A DNA stretch of 64,000 nt, from the NCBI RefSeq assembly GCF_022637395.1, contig NZ_CP093337.1, forward strand, positions 2,216,001 through 2,280,000, in the 5' to 3' direction. Each line of letters begins with the position of its first letter. The first letter of the stretch is position 1. The stretch is from Shinella sp. H4-D48 (GTDB lineage Bacteria > Pseudomonadota > Alphaproteobacteria > Rhizobiales > Rhizobiaceae). The notes below the pieces were generated by a model. It was given only the letters and a program-made list of their open reading frames with translations, had not been told where the DNA came from and made no database searches. A program made the translations under genes and the position numbers. This document shows, in pieces, positions 47,325-56,562 of this stretch.

Positions 47325-48362
47325 ATGACGACAATGACTGTTCCGCCGCTGGCGCTCACCATGGGCGACCCCGCGGGCATTGGACCGGATATCGCGCTTG
47401 CGCTCTGGTCTGACCGAAGATCCCTTTCGCTGCCCCCCTTCCTTTTCATCGGCGATGCACAGGTACTGACAGCACGCGCGGCCGTGCTCGGTCTCGACAT
47501 TGCCGTCGCCACAGCAACGCCTGAAACGGGGAATGCGCTGTTTGACACGGCTCTGCCGGTGCTGTCGGTCGAATGCGCCGTCGCGCCGGTGCCGGGCACG
47601 CCCGATCCCCGCAACGCAGCGGCCGTGACCGGCGCAATCGAGACGGCGGTCGCCCTGACAATGGCAGGCAGAACGTCGGCCGTCGTGACGAACCCGATCG
47701 CCAAGGCGGTGCTTTACGAAGCCGGCTTCGGCTTTCCCGGCCATACGGAGTTCCTCGCCGACCTCGCAGCAAGGGCGACCGGCGCCGAGAGCCTGCTTCC
47801 GGTGATGCTTCTGGCCGGGCCGAAGCTGCGCAGCGTGCCGGTGACGATCCACATCCCGCTGAAGGACGTACCAGGCGCGCTCACCGAGGACCTGATCGTG
47901 GAAACGGCCGTTATCACCGAGCGGGATCTGCGCCAGCGTTTCGGCATTGCGCGACCGAGGCTTGCCGTTGCCGGGCTGAACCCGCATGCCGGCGAAGGCG
48001 GTGCTCTTGGGCTGGAGGATGATGCCGTGGTGCAGCCGGCTGTCGCACGTCTCAGGGCGGCCGGCATCGATGCCGTCGGGCCGCTTCCGGCCGACACGAT
48101 GTTCCACGACGCCGCGCGCGCCACCTATGACGTGGCGCTGTGCATGTATCACGATCAGGCGCTGATCCCGGCCAAGGCGCTCGGCTTCGACGATTCCGTC
48201 AACGCCACGCTCGGCCTGCCCTTCATCCGCACCTCACCCGACCATGGCACGGCCTTTGCGCTGGCCGGAAAAGGTATCGCAAAGCCTGACAGCCTGCTGG
48301 CGGCGCTGCGGCTCGCCCACACGCTCGCCGCGCACGAGCGCGCATCGAAGGAAACGCTCTGA
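47325..48362 (+). CDS. pdxA: 4-hydroxythreonine-4-phosphate dehydrogenase
   Basis: A 345-aa pyridoxal 5'-phosphate biosynthesis enzyme (DXP-dependent route). It has the nucleotide-binding [12 protein letters not shown] (about residues 12-23). The metal ligands are in [11 protein letters not shown] (His about 139), in MFHDAAR, and in [12 protein letters not shown] (His about 275). ATG at 47325 or 47334 could both serve. It follows the surA-like gene, and its stop overlaps the rsmA start by one base (TGATG). Confidence 0.95.
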   Translation: MTTMTVPPLALTMGDPAGIGPDIALALWSDRRSLSLPPFLFIGDAQVLTARAAVLGLDIAVATATPETGNALFDTALPVLSVECAVAPVPGTPDPRNAAAVTGAIETAVALTMAGRTSAVVTNPIAKAVLYEAGFGFPGHTEFLADLAARATGAESLLPVMLLAGPKLRSVPVTIHIPLKDVPGALTEDLIVETAVITERDLRQRFGIARPRLAVAGLNPHAGEGGALGLEDDAVVQPAVARLRAAGIDAVGPLPADTMFHDAARATYDVALCMYHDQALIPAKALGFDDSVNATLGLPFIRTSPDHGTAFALAGKGIAKPDSLLAALRLAHTLAAHERASKETL

Positions 48363-49189
48363 TGGCCGCCCTCGACGGATTGCCGCCGCTGCGCGATGTC
48401 ATCCAGCGTCACGGTCTGGACGCCAAGAAGGCGCTCGGCCAGAACTTCCTGCTCGATCTCAACCTGACGCAGAAGATCGCCCGCACGGCCGGGCCCATCG
48501 AGAACCATACGGTGATCGAGGTCGGCCCGGGCCCGGGTGGCCTGACGCGCGCCATCCTCGCGCTCGGCGCCAAGCGCGTGATCGCCATCGAACGCGACGC
48601 GCGCTGCCTTCCGGCGCTGGCGGAGGTGTCGGCGCATTATCCGGGGCGCCTGACCGTCATCGAAGGCGACGCGCTGAAGACGGATTTCGAGGCGCTGGCG
48701 CCCGGCGAGCCCGTCCGCATCATTGCCAACCTGCCCTACAATGTCGGCACGCAGTTGCTCGTCAACTGGCTGCTGCCGAAGACCTGGCCACCCTTCTGGG
48801 AATCCCTGACGCTGATGTTCCAGCGCGAGGTGGGCCTGCGCATCGTCGCCGAAGACAACGACGACCACTACGGCCGTCTCGGCGTGCTCTGCGGCTGGCG
48901 CACGAGGGCGCACATGGCCTTCGACGTGCCGCCGCAGGCCTTCACGCCACCGCCGAAGGTGACATCGTCCGTGGTCCATCTGGAGCCGATCGCCAATCCC
49001 CTGCCCTGTGACGTCTCGTCCCTCGAACGCGTTACCCAGGCCGCCTTCGGCCAGCGCCGCAAGATGCTGCGCCAGAGCCTGAAGTCGCTCGGTGGAGAGG
49101 CGTTGCTGGCGCGGGCGCAGATCGACCCGCAGCGGCGCGCGGAGACGCTGAGCGTGGAAGAATTCGTGCGGCTGGCCAACGCGCTGTAA
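48362..49189 (+). CDS. rsmA: 16S rRNA dimethyladenosine transferase
   Basis: A 275-aa KsgA/RsmA enzyme that dimethylates A1518 and A1519 of 16S rRNA late in 30S assembly. It has LGQNFLLD near residue 22, the SAM motif [16 protein letters not shown] (about 48-63) and the catalytic NLPYN (about 121-125). It is coupled to pdxA by the TGATG overlap; pdxA-rsmA is a widely conserved order. Confidence 0.96.
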   Translation: MAALDGLPPLRDVIQRHGLDAKKALGQNFLLDLNLTQKIARTAGPIENHTVIEVGPGPGGLTRAILALGAKRVIAIERDARCLPALAEVSAHYPGRLTVIEGDALKTDFEALAPGEPVRIIANLPYNVGTQLLVNWLLPKTWPPFWESLTLMFQREVGLRIVAEDNDDHYGRLGVLCGWRTRAHMAFDVPPQAFTPPPKVTSSVVHLEPIANPLPCDVSSLERVTQAAFGQRRKMLRQSLKSLGGEALLARAQIDPQRRAETLSVEEFVRLANAL

Positions 49190-49203
49190 CGACCGCAGAG
49201 ATT

Positions 49204-49339
49204 GCCCCTCATCCGGCCTGCCGGCCACCTTCTCCCCGCAGAGGGGCGAAGGAATCGCGTTGCGCTGTTTTACCTAAAGGCAACCTTACGGGGCAAATTC
49301 CCTCTCCACGCTTGCGGGGAGAGGGTTAGGCTGAGGGGC
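49204..49339. repeat. Rhizobial-type intergenic palindromic repeat, copy 1
   Basis: An imperfect palindrome: outer arms GCCCCTCA / TGAGGGGC and inner arms TCTCCCCGCA / TGCGGGGAGA. The left arm has CTCATCCGGCCTGCCGGCC, close to the copy at 52536. It lies between rsmA and gmk, which are convergent, and may end both transcripts. Confidence 0.75.
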
Positions 49340-49356
49340 GAATTCGCCCTGTCGCC

Positions 49357-50016
49357 CTAAAGAACAGGTTTTTCCGTCACCAGCCCCGTCACGAATTCGA
49401 ACAGGCCGTGGCGGCGGTCGCGGCGGAGGCGTTCGGCCTTGACGATGCTCTGCACGGCGTCGAAGGCGACGGAAAGGTCGTCGTTCAGGATGACATAGTC
49501 ATATTCCCGCCAATGCTCGATCTCCGCACGGGAGTTGGCGAGGCGCGTCTGGATGACCTCCTCGGTATCCTCCGCTCGGCGGTGCAGGCGCGATTGCAGC
49601 TCTGTCATGGATGGCGGCAGGATGAAGATGGAGACGACGTCGGCCGGCATCTTCTCCTGCAGCTGTTGAGCCCCCTGCCAGTCGATGTCGAACAGCATGT
49701 CCCGTCCGGCGGACATCGCTTCCTCCACCGGCTCGCGCGGGGTGCCGTAGAAATTGCCGTGCACCTCGGCCCACTCCAGCAGGGCGTCGCTGTCGCGCAG
49801 GCGCTCGAATTCCTTGTGGTTGATGAAATGGTAGTGCCGGCCGGCGATCTCGCTGGCCCGGCGCTGACGCGTCGTCACGCTGACCGAGAGGCTGAGGCCC
49901 GAGTCGGCTTCGAGAAGATTGCGGGCGATGGTCGATTTGCCCGCGCCTGACGGCGAGGAGATGACGAGCATTAGCCCGCGGCGCTCGATGTGGATCTGCT
50001 TGGTCTGCTCGGCCAT
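49357..50016 (-). CDS. gmk: Guanylate kinase
   Basis: A 219-aa enzyme that phosphorylates GMP to GDP. The P-loop [14 protein letters not shown] lies at about residues 20-33. GMP-binding residues fall in the [14 protein letters not shown] and [13 protein letters not shown] segments, and the lid region is [17 protein letters not shown] at 50016 lies 3 bp after the yicC stop, so the two are one operon. Confidence 0.95.
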   Translation of the reverse strand: MAEQTKQIHIERRGLMLVISSPSGAGKSTIARNLLEADSGLSLSVSVTTRQRRASEIAGRHYHFINHKEFERLRDSDALLEWAEVHGNFYGTPREPVEEAMSAGRDMLFDIDWQGAQQLQEKMPADVVSIFILPPSMTELQSRLHRRAEDTEEVIQTRLANSRAEIEHWREYDYVILNDDLSVAFDAVQSIVKAERLRRDRRHGLFEFVTGLVTEKPVL

Positions 50017-50019
50017 GGC

Positions 50020-50907
50020 CTACTCCAGATTCTGGACCTGTTCCCTGAACTGGTCGATGACGACCTTCAATTCTATACCCGCAGCCGTTACAGCAGCAGC
50101 GTTCGACTTGGAACAGATGGTATTCGATTCCCTGTTAAATTCCTGTGCGAGAAAATCGAGCTTGCGGCCAATCGGTCCGCCCTCGGCGATCAGCTCGCGC
50201 GCGGCGCGCACATGGGATTTCAGCCGGTCGATCTCCTCGCGCAGATCCGCCTTGGTGGCCAGCAGCGCCACTTCCTGATGCAGGCGGTCGCGATCGAGTG
50301 CGGTCGCACCCTGCATGAGCGTCGCGACCTGGACGGCAAGCCGTTCGGCAATGACCGCAACGCTGCGCGACGGATCGGCCTCGACAGCCGCCGTCAGGGC
50401 CTCGATGCGCGCGACCTGGCCGAGCAGCACGTCGGCAAGGGCCGCCCCCTCCTTGCGCCGCATGTCGGCGAGACGACGGATCGCTTCGGCAAGGCCCGCG
50501 CGGATGTCGCGATCGCGCGTCTGTGCCTCGGTTTCGCTTTCCTCGGCTTCGCGGAAATCGACGATGCCGCGAACCGACAGCAGCGTCTCAAGCTTCAGCG
50601 GCGCGGGATCGATGGTGCCGGCAAGCCGGTCGCGCAGTGCGAGCACGGCAGCGAGTGCGCCCTCGTTCACGACGGCCTCGACCTGCGCCTCGCTGACGCT
50701 TGTTGTCAGCCCGATCTGCATGTTGCCGCGCGAAAAGGCCTCACCTGCGAGGCGGCGGACATCTGCCTCCAGCGCCTCCAGGCCGGGCGGCAGGCGCAGA
50801 CGCAGGTCCAGCCCCTTGCCGTTGACCGAGCGCAGCTCCCAGGCCCAGCGCGTTCGTCCGCTGGTGCCTTCGACGCGCGAGAAACCGGTCATCGACTGCA
50901 ATGTCAT
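50020..50907 (-). CDS. yicC: YicC/YloC family endoribonuclease
   Basis: A 295-aa protein with an N-terminal YicC_N domain starting TLQSMTGFSR and a C-terminal DUF1732 ending HVRAARELIAEGGPIGRKLDFLAQEFNRE-type sequence (key part GRKLDFLAQEFNRE) and SNAAAVTAAG. E. coli YicC is an RNase that targets the RyhB small RNA. ATG at 50907 follows GGAGGATGAC. It is coupled with gmk downstream; yicC-gmk is a standard pair. Confidence 0.94.
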   Translation of the reverse strand: MTLQSMTGFSRVEGTSGRTRWAWELRSVNGKGLDLRLRLPPGLEALEADVRRLAGEAFSRGNMQIGLTTSVSEAQVEAVVNEGALAAVLALRDRLAGTIDPAPLKLETLLSVRGIVDFREAEESETEAQTRDRDIRAGLAEAIRRLADMRRKEGAALADVLLGQVARIEALTAAVEADPSRSVAVIAERLAVQVATLMQGATALDRDRLHQEVALLATKADLREEIDRLKSHVRAARELIAEGGPIGRKLDFLAQEFNRESNTICSKSNAAAVTAAGIELKVVIDQFREQVQNLE

Positions 50908-51211
50908 GTCATCCTCCAATGGCGCCCGCCGGAAAGGGGGCAGCCCGATACGCGCCGGTGAGGCGGAACCATTTCCCAAAGTGAAACAATTTTAAGGGCT
51001 TGGAAACGCCCAAGGGCGCGGAAGCGTGCGCGATCCACACCAAAGGTGACAATGTACGGGGCAACGGATGTACGGATCAGGAACTTCCGACATGGCGCCC
51101 GCCCTATTCACGCTTTTCCGAGCATCCAAAACGGCATCGCCAATGCAATGGACAGAGCCTCGGGCCAAGCCCAGGGATGACGTCCGCACGGGTGTTGCCT
51201 CCAACAGAAAA
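50908..51211. other. Gene-free stretch between mltG and yicC
   Basis: About 300 bp without a credible reading frame. It includes a possible yicC promoter and an AT-richer spot (AAAGTGAAACAATTTTAAGG, 50979-50998), and a short GGGCCAAGCCC palindrome near 51160-51170. Confidence 0.45.
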
Positions 51212-51234
51212 CGGCCCCGGACATTCCGGGGCCG
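51212..51234 (-). terminator. Terminator of mltG
   Basis: A perfect 9-bp stem (CGGCCCCGG / CCGGGGCCG, 5-nt loop) lies 19 bp past the mltG stop. It is followed on the minus strand by TTTTCTG. Confidence 0.85.
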
Positions 51235-51253
51235 CTTGATCATTAGCCTGTCA

Positions 51254-52435
51254 TCACTGCGCAGTGCCGGATTCGGCTTCCTTCGCGGCGGCGGCCGCCT
51301 TTTCGGCTTCCAGCTTGCGCCAGCGGCGGACGTTCTGATTGTGCTCGTCCAGCGTTTCGGCAAAGACGTGGCCGCCCGTGCCGTCGGCCACGAAGTAGAG
51401 GTCGGGCGTGCGCGACGGGTTCGCCACAGCCTCCAGCGCCGCACGGCCGGGATTGGCGATGGGCGTCGGTGGCAGGCCGCGGATGATGTAGGTGTTGTAG
51501 GGCGTCTGCTTTTCGAGGTCCGACTGATAGATCGGACGGTCCGAAGGCTTACCGTCGCCGCCGAAAATGCCATAGATGATCGTCGGGTCGGACTGGAGGC
51601 GCATGCCCTTTTCGAGACGGTTGATGAAGACGGAGGCAACGCGCGGCCGTTCATCCGCCCGGCCGGTTTCCTTCTCCACGATGGAGGCGAGCGTCACGAA
51701 ATCCTCGCGGGTAGTGACCGGAAGGCCTTCGTCGCGGCGCGCCCAGATCTGGTCCACAAGGTTCTTCTGGGCGTTCAGCATCTGCTGGAGAATATCGGCA
51801 CGCTTGGTGCCGCGGGAGAACTTGTAGGTATCGGGCATCAGCGTGCCTTCCACCGGCAGTTCCTGCGGCAGGTCGCCCTCCAGCACCGGATCGTCCGCAA
51901 GGCGCTGGAAGACCTGCTTGACCGTTAGCCCCTCGGGCACGGAGACGCTGTAGAGGATCGACTTGCCGGACTTCAAGAGCTCGACGATATCGCGCATCGA
52001 GGAGCCGGCCTTGATTTCGTATTCGCCGGCCTTCAGCGTCTCGCCGTCGAGATAGACGCGCGAGAGCACCCGGAACACGCGGCCATCGGTGATGATGTTG
52101 TTGCGCTCCAGATTGGCGGCGATCTCGTTGGTGCCGGCACCATTGCGCACGATGAAATTGGTGTTGGCGACCAGCGGGCCGGCCTCGTCGTAGCTACGGA
52201 CACCGTAATAGAACACGCCGACGCCGATGACCGTGGCGAAGACGACCAGTGTCATCACGAAATTCAGGAAGATGACGACCTGGCTGCGGGCCTTGCGCGA
52301 ACGGCGGCGGCTCGGCGGTTCAGGCACCTGTTCGGGCCGGAGAGCCTCATTGGCGGACTTGGGGATGATGCGCGGCTGGCCGGTTGTTTCCGCTCGGCCA
52401 AAGGGCGTTTCACCAGGTTCGTTCGTGTCGCTCAC
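51254..52435 (-). CDS. mltG: Endolytic murein transglycosylase
   Basis: A 393-aa YceG/MltG enzyme that cuts nascent glycan strands and may set their length. It has a basic cytoplasmic N-terminus (about 1-52), one membrane helix (about 53-78), a LysM-like subdomain and the YceG catalytic domain. The catalytic Glu is in LASIVEKETGRADE, and the SDPTIIYGIFG and YNTYIIRGLPPTPI segments are typical. The start is GTG at 52435. It lies downstream of fabF, as in many alphaproteobacteria. Confidence 0.94.
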   Translation of the reverse strand: MSDTNEPGETPFGRAETTGQPRIIPKSANEALRPEQVPEPPSRRRSRKARSQVVIFLNFVMTLVVFATVIGVGVFYYGVRSYDEAGPLVANTNFIVRNGAGTNEIAANLERNNIITDGRVFRVLSRVYLDGETLKAGEYEIKAGSSMRDIVELLKSGKSILYSVSVPEGLTVKQVFQRLADDPVLEGDLPQELPVEGTLMPDTYKFSRGTKRADILQQMLNAQKNLVDQIWARRDEGLPVTTREDFVTLASIVEKETGRADERPRVASVFINRLEKGMRLQSDPTIIYGIFGGDGKPSDRPIYQSDLEKQTPYNTYIIRGLPPTPIANPGRAALEAVANPSRTPDLYFVADGTGGHVFAETLDEHNQNVRRWRKLEAEKAAAAAKEAESGTAQ

Positions 52436-52535
52436 GGACTGTCCTCATGTTCGGGCATTGCTCGACGTCTTCCAGCAGAGCAATGCGGCAAAAGCAGGGA
52501 TGATCCCCCGCGTCTCTATCGATCAGCCGAGTTCT

Positions 52536-52651
52536 CCCCTCATCCGGCCCACGGGCCACCTCCCCGCCTTGTGCGCGAAGGTCATGAGAATGCGATATCT
52601 CGGTTCTCTGCCTCTCCCCGGCGGGGAGAGACTGCCGGCAGGCGGATGAGG
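52536..52651. repeat. Rhizobial-type intergenic palindromic repeat, copy 2
   Basis: The outer arms CCTCATCCG / CGGATGAGG (52538-52546 and 52643-52651) enclose a second hairpin CTCTCCCCG / CGGGGAGAG (52612-52630). The left arm is similar to the copy at 49204. It lies between fabF and mltG, so it may lower transcription into mltG. Confidence 0.75.
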
Positions 52652-52673
52652 ATGCCTTGCCGGCGGTAAAGGG

Positions 52674-53933
52674 TCAGGCGTAACGCTTGAGAACCAGCGA
52701 GGCGTTCGTTCCACCGAAGCCGAACGAGTTGGAGACCGCCACGTTGATCTCGCGCTTGCGGGCCTTGTGCGGCACCAAGTCGATCGCCGTCTCGACGGCG
52801 GGATTGTCGAGGTTGAGCGTCGGCGGCGCGATGTTGTCGCGGATCGCCAGCGCCGAGAAGATGGCCTCGACAGCACCGGCGGCACCCAGCAGGTGGCCGA
52901 TGGCAGACTTGGTCGACGACATCGAAACCCGCGACGCGGCATCGCCGACCAGACGCTCGACCGCGCCGAGTTCGATCGTGTCGGCCATGGTCGAGGTGCC
53001 GTGCGAATTGATATAGTCCACTTCGCTTGCCGGAATGCCGGCGCGCTTCAGCGCCATCTGCATGCAGCGATAGGCGCCGTCACCGTCTTCCGACGGCGCG
53101 GTAATGTGGTAAGCGTCGCCGGACAGGCCGTAGCCGACGACTTCGGCATAGATCTTGGCGCCGCGCGCCTTGGCGTGCTCCAGCTCTTCCAGGATGACGA
53201 TGCCGGCGCCCTCGCCCATGACGAAGCCGTCGCGGTCGCGGTCATAGGGACGCGAAGCGGCGGTCGGGTCGTCGTTGCGCTCGGTCGACAGAGCCTTGCA
53301 GGCGGCAAAGCCGGCCAGCGCGATGCGGCAGATCGGCGATTCGGCGCCGCCGGCGACCATGACATCGGCGTCGCCGAGCGCAATCAGGCGGCTGGCATCG
53401 CCGATGGCGTGCGCGCCCGTCGAGCAGGCGGTGACGACGGAATGATTGGGGCCGCGCAGCTTGTGCTTGATCGAGACATGGCCGGAAGCCAGGTTGATCA
53501 GTCGGCCGGGAATGAAGAAGGGCGAAATGCGGCGGGGGCCCTTGTCGCGCAGCGTGTAGCCGCCCTCGACAATGCCGTCGAGACCGCCGATGCCCGAACC
53601 GATGAGAACGCCGGTCGCGATCTGGTCCTCGTCGTTCTGCGGATGCCAGCCGGCATCGGCAAGCGCCATGTCGGCAGCCGCCATCGCATAGACGATGAAG
53701 GGATCGACCTTGCGCTGCTCCTTGGGCTCCATCCACTGGTCGGCATTATAGGTGCCGTCGGAGCCGTCTCCGCGCGGAATGGAACAGGCGATTTTTGCGG
53801 GAAGGTCTTCAACCTCGAAAGCAGTGACCCTTGCGGCACCGCTGCGGCCTTCGAGAAGCCGGTTCCAGGTTACTTCGGTACCACAGCCAAGCGGAGATAC
53901 CATGCCGGTACCCGTGATAACGACACGCCTCAT
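52674..53933 (-). CDS. fabF: 3-oxoacyl-ACP synthase II
   Basis: A 419-aa condensing enzyme that elongates acyl-ACP with malonyl-ACP. The Cys-His-His triad is visible: Cys170 in VVTACSTGAHA, His in NSHGTSTMADT (about 310) and His in KSAIGHLLGAAG (about 347). It starts MRRVVITGTGMVSPLG. It is downstream of acpP in the fab cluster (fabD-fabG-acpP-fabF) and followed by mltG. Confidence 0.96.
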   Translation of the reverse strand: MRRVVITGTGMVSPLGCGTEVTWNRLLEGRSGAARVTAFEVEDLPAKIACSIPRGDGSDGTYNADQWMEPKEQRKVDPFIVYAMAAADMALADAGWHPQNDEDQIATGVLIGSGIGGLDGIVEGGYTLRDKGPRRISPFFIPGRLINLASGHVSIKHKLRGPNHSVVTACSTGAHAIGDASRLIALGDADVMVAGGAESPICRIALAGFAACKALSTERNDDPTAASRPYDRDRDGFVMGEGAGIVILEELEHAKARGAKIYAEVVGYGLSGDAYHITAPSEDGDGAYRCMQMALKRAGIPASEVDYINSHGTSTMADTIELGAVERLVGDAASRVSMSSTKSAIGHLLGAAGAVEAIFSALAIRDNIAPPTLNLDNPAVETAIDLVPHKARKREINVAVSNSFGFGGTNASLVLKRYA

Positions 53934-54013
53934 CGTCCGTGATCCACCCTATAGAATGTTATTTCTGTTGCCTCGATACGAGGGGGGAGCGGCCTCCCGG
54001 ACGGAGACCGGGA

Positions 54014-54035
54014 CGGGCCACCCGAAGGCGGCCCG
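54014..54035 (-). terminator. Hairpin between acpP and fabF
   Basis: A 9-bp stem with a TTCG tetraloop in transcript sense (CGGGCCGCC-TTCG-GGTGGCCCG, one G-U). There is no U-run. It could attenuate transcription so that acpP is made in excess over fabF. Confidence 0.45.
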
Positions 54036-54051
54036 CCGGAAATCGGTTCGA

Positions 54052-54288
54052 TCAGGCCTGGGCCTTCTCGATGAACTTGACAGCGTCGCCGACCGTCAGG
54101 ATCGAGTCCGCGGCATCGTCCGGGATCTCGACGCCGAATTCTTCTTCGAACGCCATGACCAGCTCAACGGTGTCGAGGGAGTCCGCGCCAAGGTCATCGA
54201 TGAAGCTTGCGCCTTCGCTGACCTTTTCGGCGTCAACGCCCAGATGATCAATGACAATTTTCTTTACGCGTTCTGCGATATCGCTCAT
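54052..54288 (-). CDS. acpP: Acyl carrier protein
   Basis: A 78-aa acidic carrier of fatty-acid intermediates. Phosphopantetheine attaches to Ser37 in [12 protein letters not shown]. The length and sequence are those of the housekeeping ACP and not of the longer nodulation-type NodF. It lies between fabG and fabF; a hairpin follows it. Confidence 0.97.
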   Translation of the reverse strand: MSDIAERVKKIVIDHLGVDAEKVSEGASFIDDLGADSLDTVELVMAFEEEFGVEIPDDAADSILTVGDAVKFIEKAQA

Positions 54289-54569
54289 GTCGGATTCCTC
54301 GACCTTTGTTTTTGATCGGCGCCTTTAACGGCACCGGACACTCAACACGCCCGATGTGCCTCAAGAACACATCCGGCAATCCCTGCAACCGGCAAACGGC
54401 ATCGGCGATACTCATTCGCACCGCCTGATCGCTCAGGCTTTTGCCGGTCGACTGCTGACAGTCATGGCCCGATTAACACGGTTTAAGTCTGTCGCAAAGT
54501 CCGAAAATGGCCGGCGCTCCAGCGGTCAACATGCAATTTCAGCCGGTTGACCGGGTGCCCGCAGCCCAT

Positions 54570-55307
54570 TCAGATCATGGCCATGCCGCCGTTCACGTGC
54601 AGCGTCTGCCCTGTCATGTAGGCGGCTTCCGACGACGCGAGGTAGGCCACGGCCGACGCAACTTCCGCGCCGGTGCCCATGCGCTTCATGGGAATGGCAC
54701 CCATGATGGCTTCCTTCTGCTTGTCGTTCAGCTTGCCGGTCATCGCGCTTTCGATGAAGCCAGGCGCAACGCAGTTGACGGTGACGTTGCGGGTGGCGAT
54801 CTCCTGCGCCAGTGACTTGGTGAAGCCGATCATGCCGGCTTTGGAGGCGCAGTAGTTGGCCTGGCCCGGATTGCCGGTAACGCCGACGATCGACGTGATG
54901 TTGATGATGCGGCCGTAGCGGCGGCGCATCATCGGATGGGTCAGCTCGCGCGTCAGGCGGAAAACGGAGGTGAGGTTCACTTCCAGAACCGCATCCCAGT
55001 CCACGTCACTCATGCGCACGAACAGGCCGTCCTTAGTGATGCCGGCATTGTTGACGAGGATGTCAACGCCGCCGAGATCGGCTTCGGCCTTCTCGCCGAG
55101 CGCCTTGACCTCGGCGCGGTCGGACAGGTTGGCCGGGAATATATGAACGCGTTCGCCGAGATCGTTGGCAAGCGCTTCGAGCTTCTCGACGCGGGTGCCG
55201 TGCAGGCCGACGATGGCGCCCTGGGCATGCAGGATGCGGGCGATCTCTTCGCCGATGCCGCCGGAAGCGCCGGTAACGAGAGCCTTGCGGCCGGAAAGGT
55301 CAAACAT
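54570..55307 (-). CDS. fabG: 3-oxoacyl-ACP reductase
   Basis: A 245-aa SDR that reduces beta-ketoacyl-ACP with NADPH. It has TGASGGIG (about residues 12-19), NNAGITKD (about 85), Ser in NITSIVG (about 138) and YCASKAG (about 151-157). It ends with the typical TGQTLHVNGGMAMI. ATG at 55307 follows ACAGGAGCAAC. It is flanked by fabD and acpP in the type II fatty acid synthesis cluster. Confidence 0.95.
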   Translation of the reverse strand: MFDLSGRKALVTGASGGIGEEIARILHAQGAIVGLHGTRVEKLEALANDLGERVHIFPANLSDRAEVKALGEKAEADLGGVDILVNNAGITKDGLFVRMSDVDWDAVLEVNLTSVFRLTRELTHPMMRRRYGRIINITSIVGVTGNPGQANYCASKAGMIGFTKSLAQEIATRNVTVNCVAPGFIESAMTGKLNDKQKEAIMGAIPMKRMGTGAEVASAVAYLASSEAAYMTGQTLHVNGGMAMI

Positions 55308-55382
55308 GGGTTGCTCCTGTGGTTTGAGCGAAAGACGGTAAGGCATTGGCCAGTCGGAATGAGGCAGCAGGGTTTTGAATGC

Positions 55383-55399
55383 AGGGCGCTTTGCGCCCT
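55383..55399 (-). terminator. Hairpin between fabD and fabG
   Basis: A 7-bp perfect inverted repeat (AGGGCGC / GCGCCCT, 3-nt loop) lies 28 bp past the fabD stop, with no good U-run. It is a possible attenuator inside the fab operon. Confidence 0.35.
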
Positions 55400-55427
55400 T
55401 AGTATCTGCTGCCTATCGCCTGATCCC

Positions 55428-56369
55428 TCAGCCGAGCTCCGCGAGCGCATTGTCGATGTCGGCAGGCGTGTTGATGGCAATGCCGGTGACGGACTTGTCG
55501 ATGCGGCGTGCCAGACCGGTCAGCACCTTGCCGGAACCGACCTCGTAAAGCGTGGTGATGCCGTTTGCGCCGAACCACTCGACCGTTTCGCGCCAGCGGA
55601 CCTGGCCGGTGACCTGCTCCACCAGCAGGCGGACGATCTCCTGCGGATCGCTGACGGGTGCTGCGCGGACATTGGCGATGAGCGGCACGATCGGGGCCTT
55701 TGCCTCGACGGCGGCAAGCGCCTCGCGCATGGCGTCGGCGGCCGGCGCCATCAGGGCGGAATGGAAGGGGGCGGAGACCGAAAGCATCAGCGCGCGCTTG
55801 GCGCCCTTGTCCGTCGCGAGCCGGGCTGCGACCTCGACCGCCGGCTTGGAACCGGAGATGACGAGCTGGCCGCCGCCATTGTCATTGGCGATCTGGCAAG
55901 AGCCGCCCTTCGACGCTTCCTGGCAGATGGCATCGACATCCGCCTGCTCCAGGCCGATGATGGCGGCCATGGCGCCCTCGCCGACCGGGACGGCCGACTG
56001 CATGGCATTGCCGCGGATGCGCAGGAGCCGTGCGGTGTCGGCCAGCGAGAAGGTGCCGGCGGCACAGAGCGCGGAATATTCGCCGAGCGAATGGCCGGCG
56101 ACATAGGATACCTTGTCCTTCAGCGACAGGCCGCGCGCTTCCAGAACGCGCATGACGGCCATGGAAACGGCCATCAGCGCCGGCTGGGCGTTCGCCGTCA
56201 GCGTCAACGTGTCCTCGGGGCCGTCGAACATGATGGCGGAAAGCTTCTGGTCCAGGGCGTCATCGACTTCCTGGAAAACGGCGCGCGCTTCCGGGAAGGT
56301 GTCTGCGAGTTCCTTGCCCATGCCGACGGCCTGGCTGCCCTGGCCGGGGAAAGTGAATGCTACGCTCAT
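55428..56369 (-). CDS. fabD: Malonyl-CoA:ACP transacylase
   Basis: A 313-aa enzyme that loads malonate onto ACP. The active-site Ser94 is in GHSLGEYSA, with the partner His in SVSAPFHSALM (about 203). It starts MSVAFTFPGQGSQAVGMGK, which sets the ATG at 56369 despite an open frame to 56423. It is the first gene of the fab cluster here, divergent from the aldo/keto reductase. Confidence 0.95.
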   Translation of the reverse strand: MSVAFTFPGQGSQAVGMGKELADTFPEARAVFQEVDDALDQKLSAIMFDGPEDTLTLTANAQPALMAVSMAVMRVLEARGLSLKDKVSYVAGHSLGEYSALCAAGTFSLADTARLLRIRGNAMQSAVPVGEGAMAAIIGLEQADVDAICQEASKGGSCQIANDNGGGQLVISGSKPAVEVAARLATDKGAKRALMLSVSAPFHSALMAPAADAMREALAAVEAKAPIVPLIANVRAAPVSDPQEIVRLLVEQVTGQVRWRETVEWFGANGITTLYEVGSGKVLTGLARRIDKSVTGIAINTPADIDNALAELG

Positions 56370-56562
56370 TTTCGGGGTCTCCCGTCTTCTGTTTTCCTTT
56401 CCATTCACATTCCGGCCGGCCAAGTCAAGGCGTGGCGCGCCCCCGCACCGTGCCCGAACCGCCGTTTGGCGCGCCTTGCACAGGGAATTGCGGCCTCATG
56501 TCTTGCACTTCGCAGACGCCCGCCTACATTCGCGCCGTTCCCACAAAAGGATTTTCCCTCCC

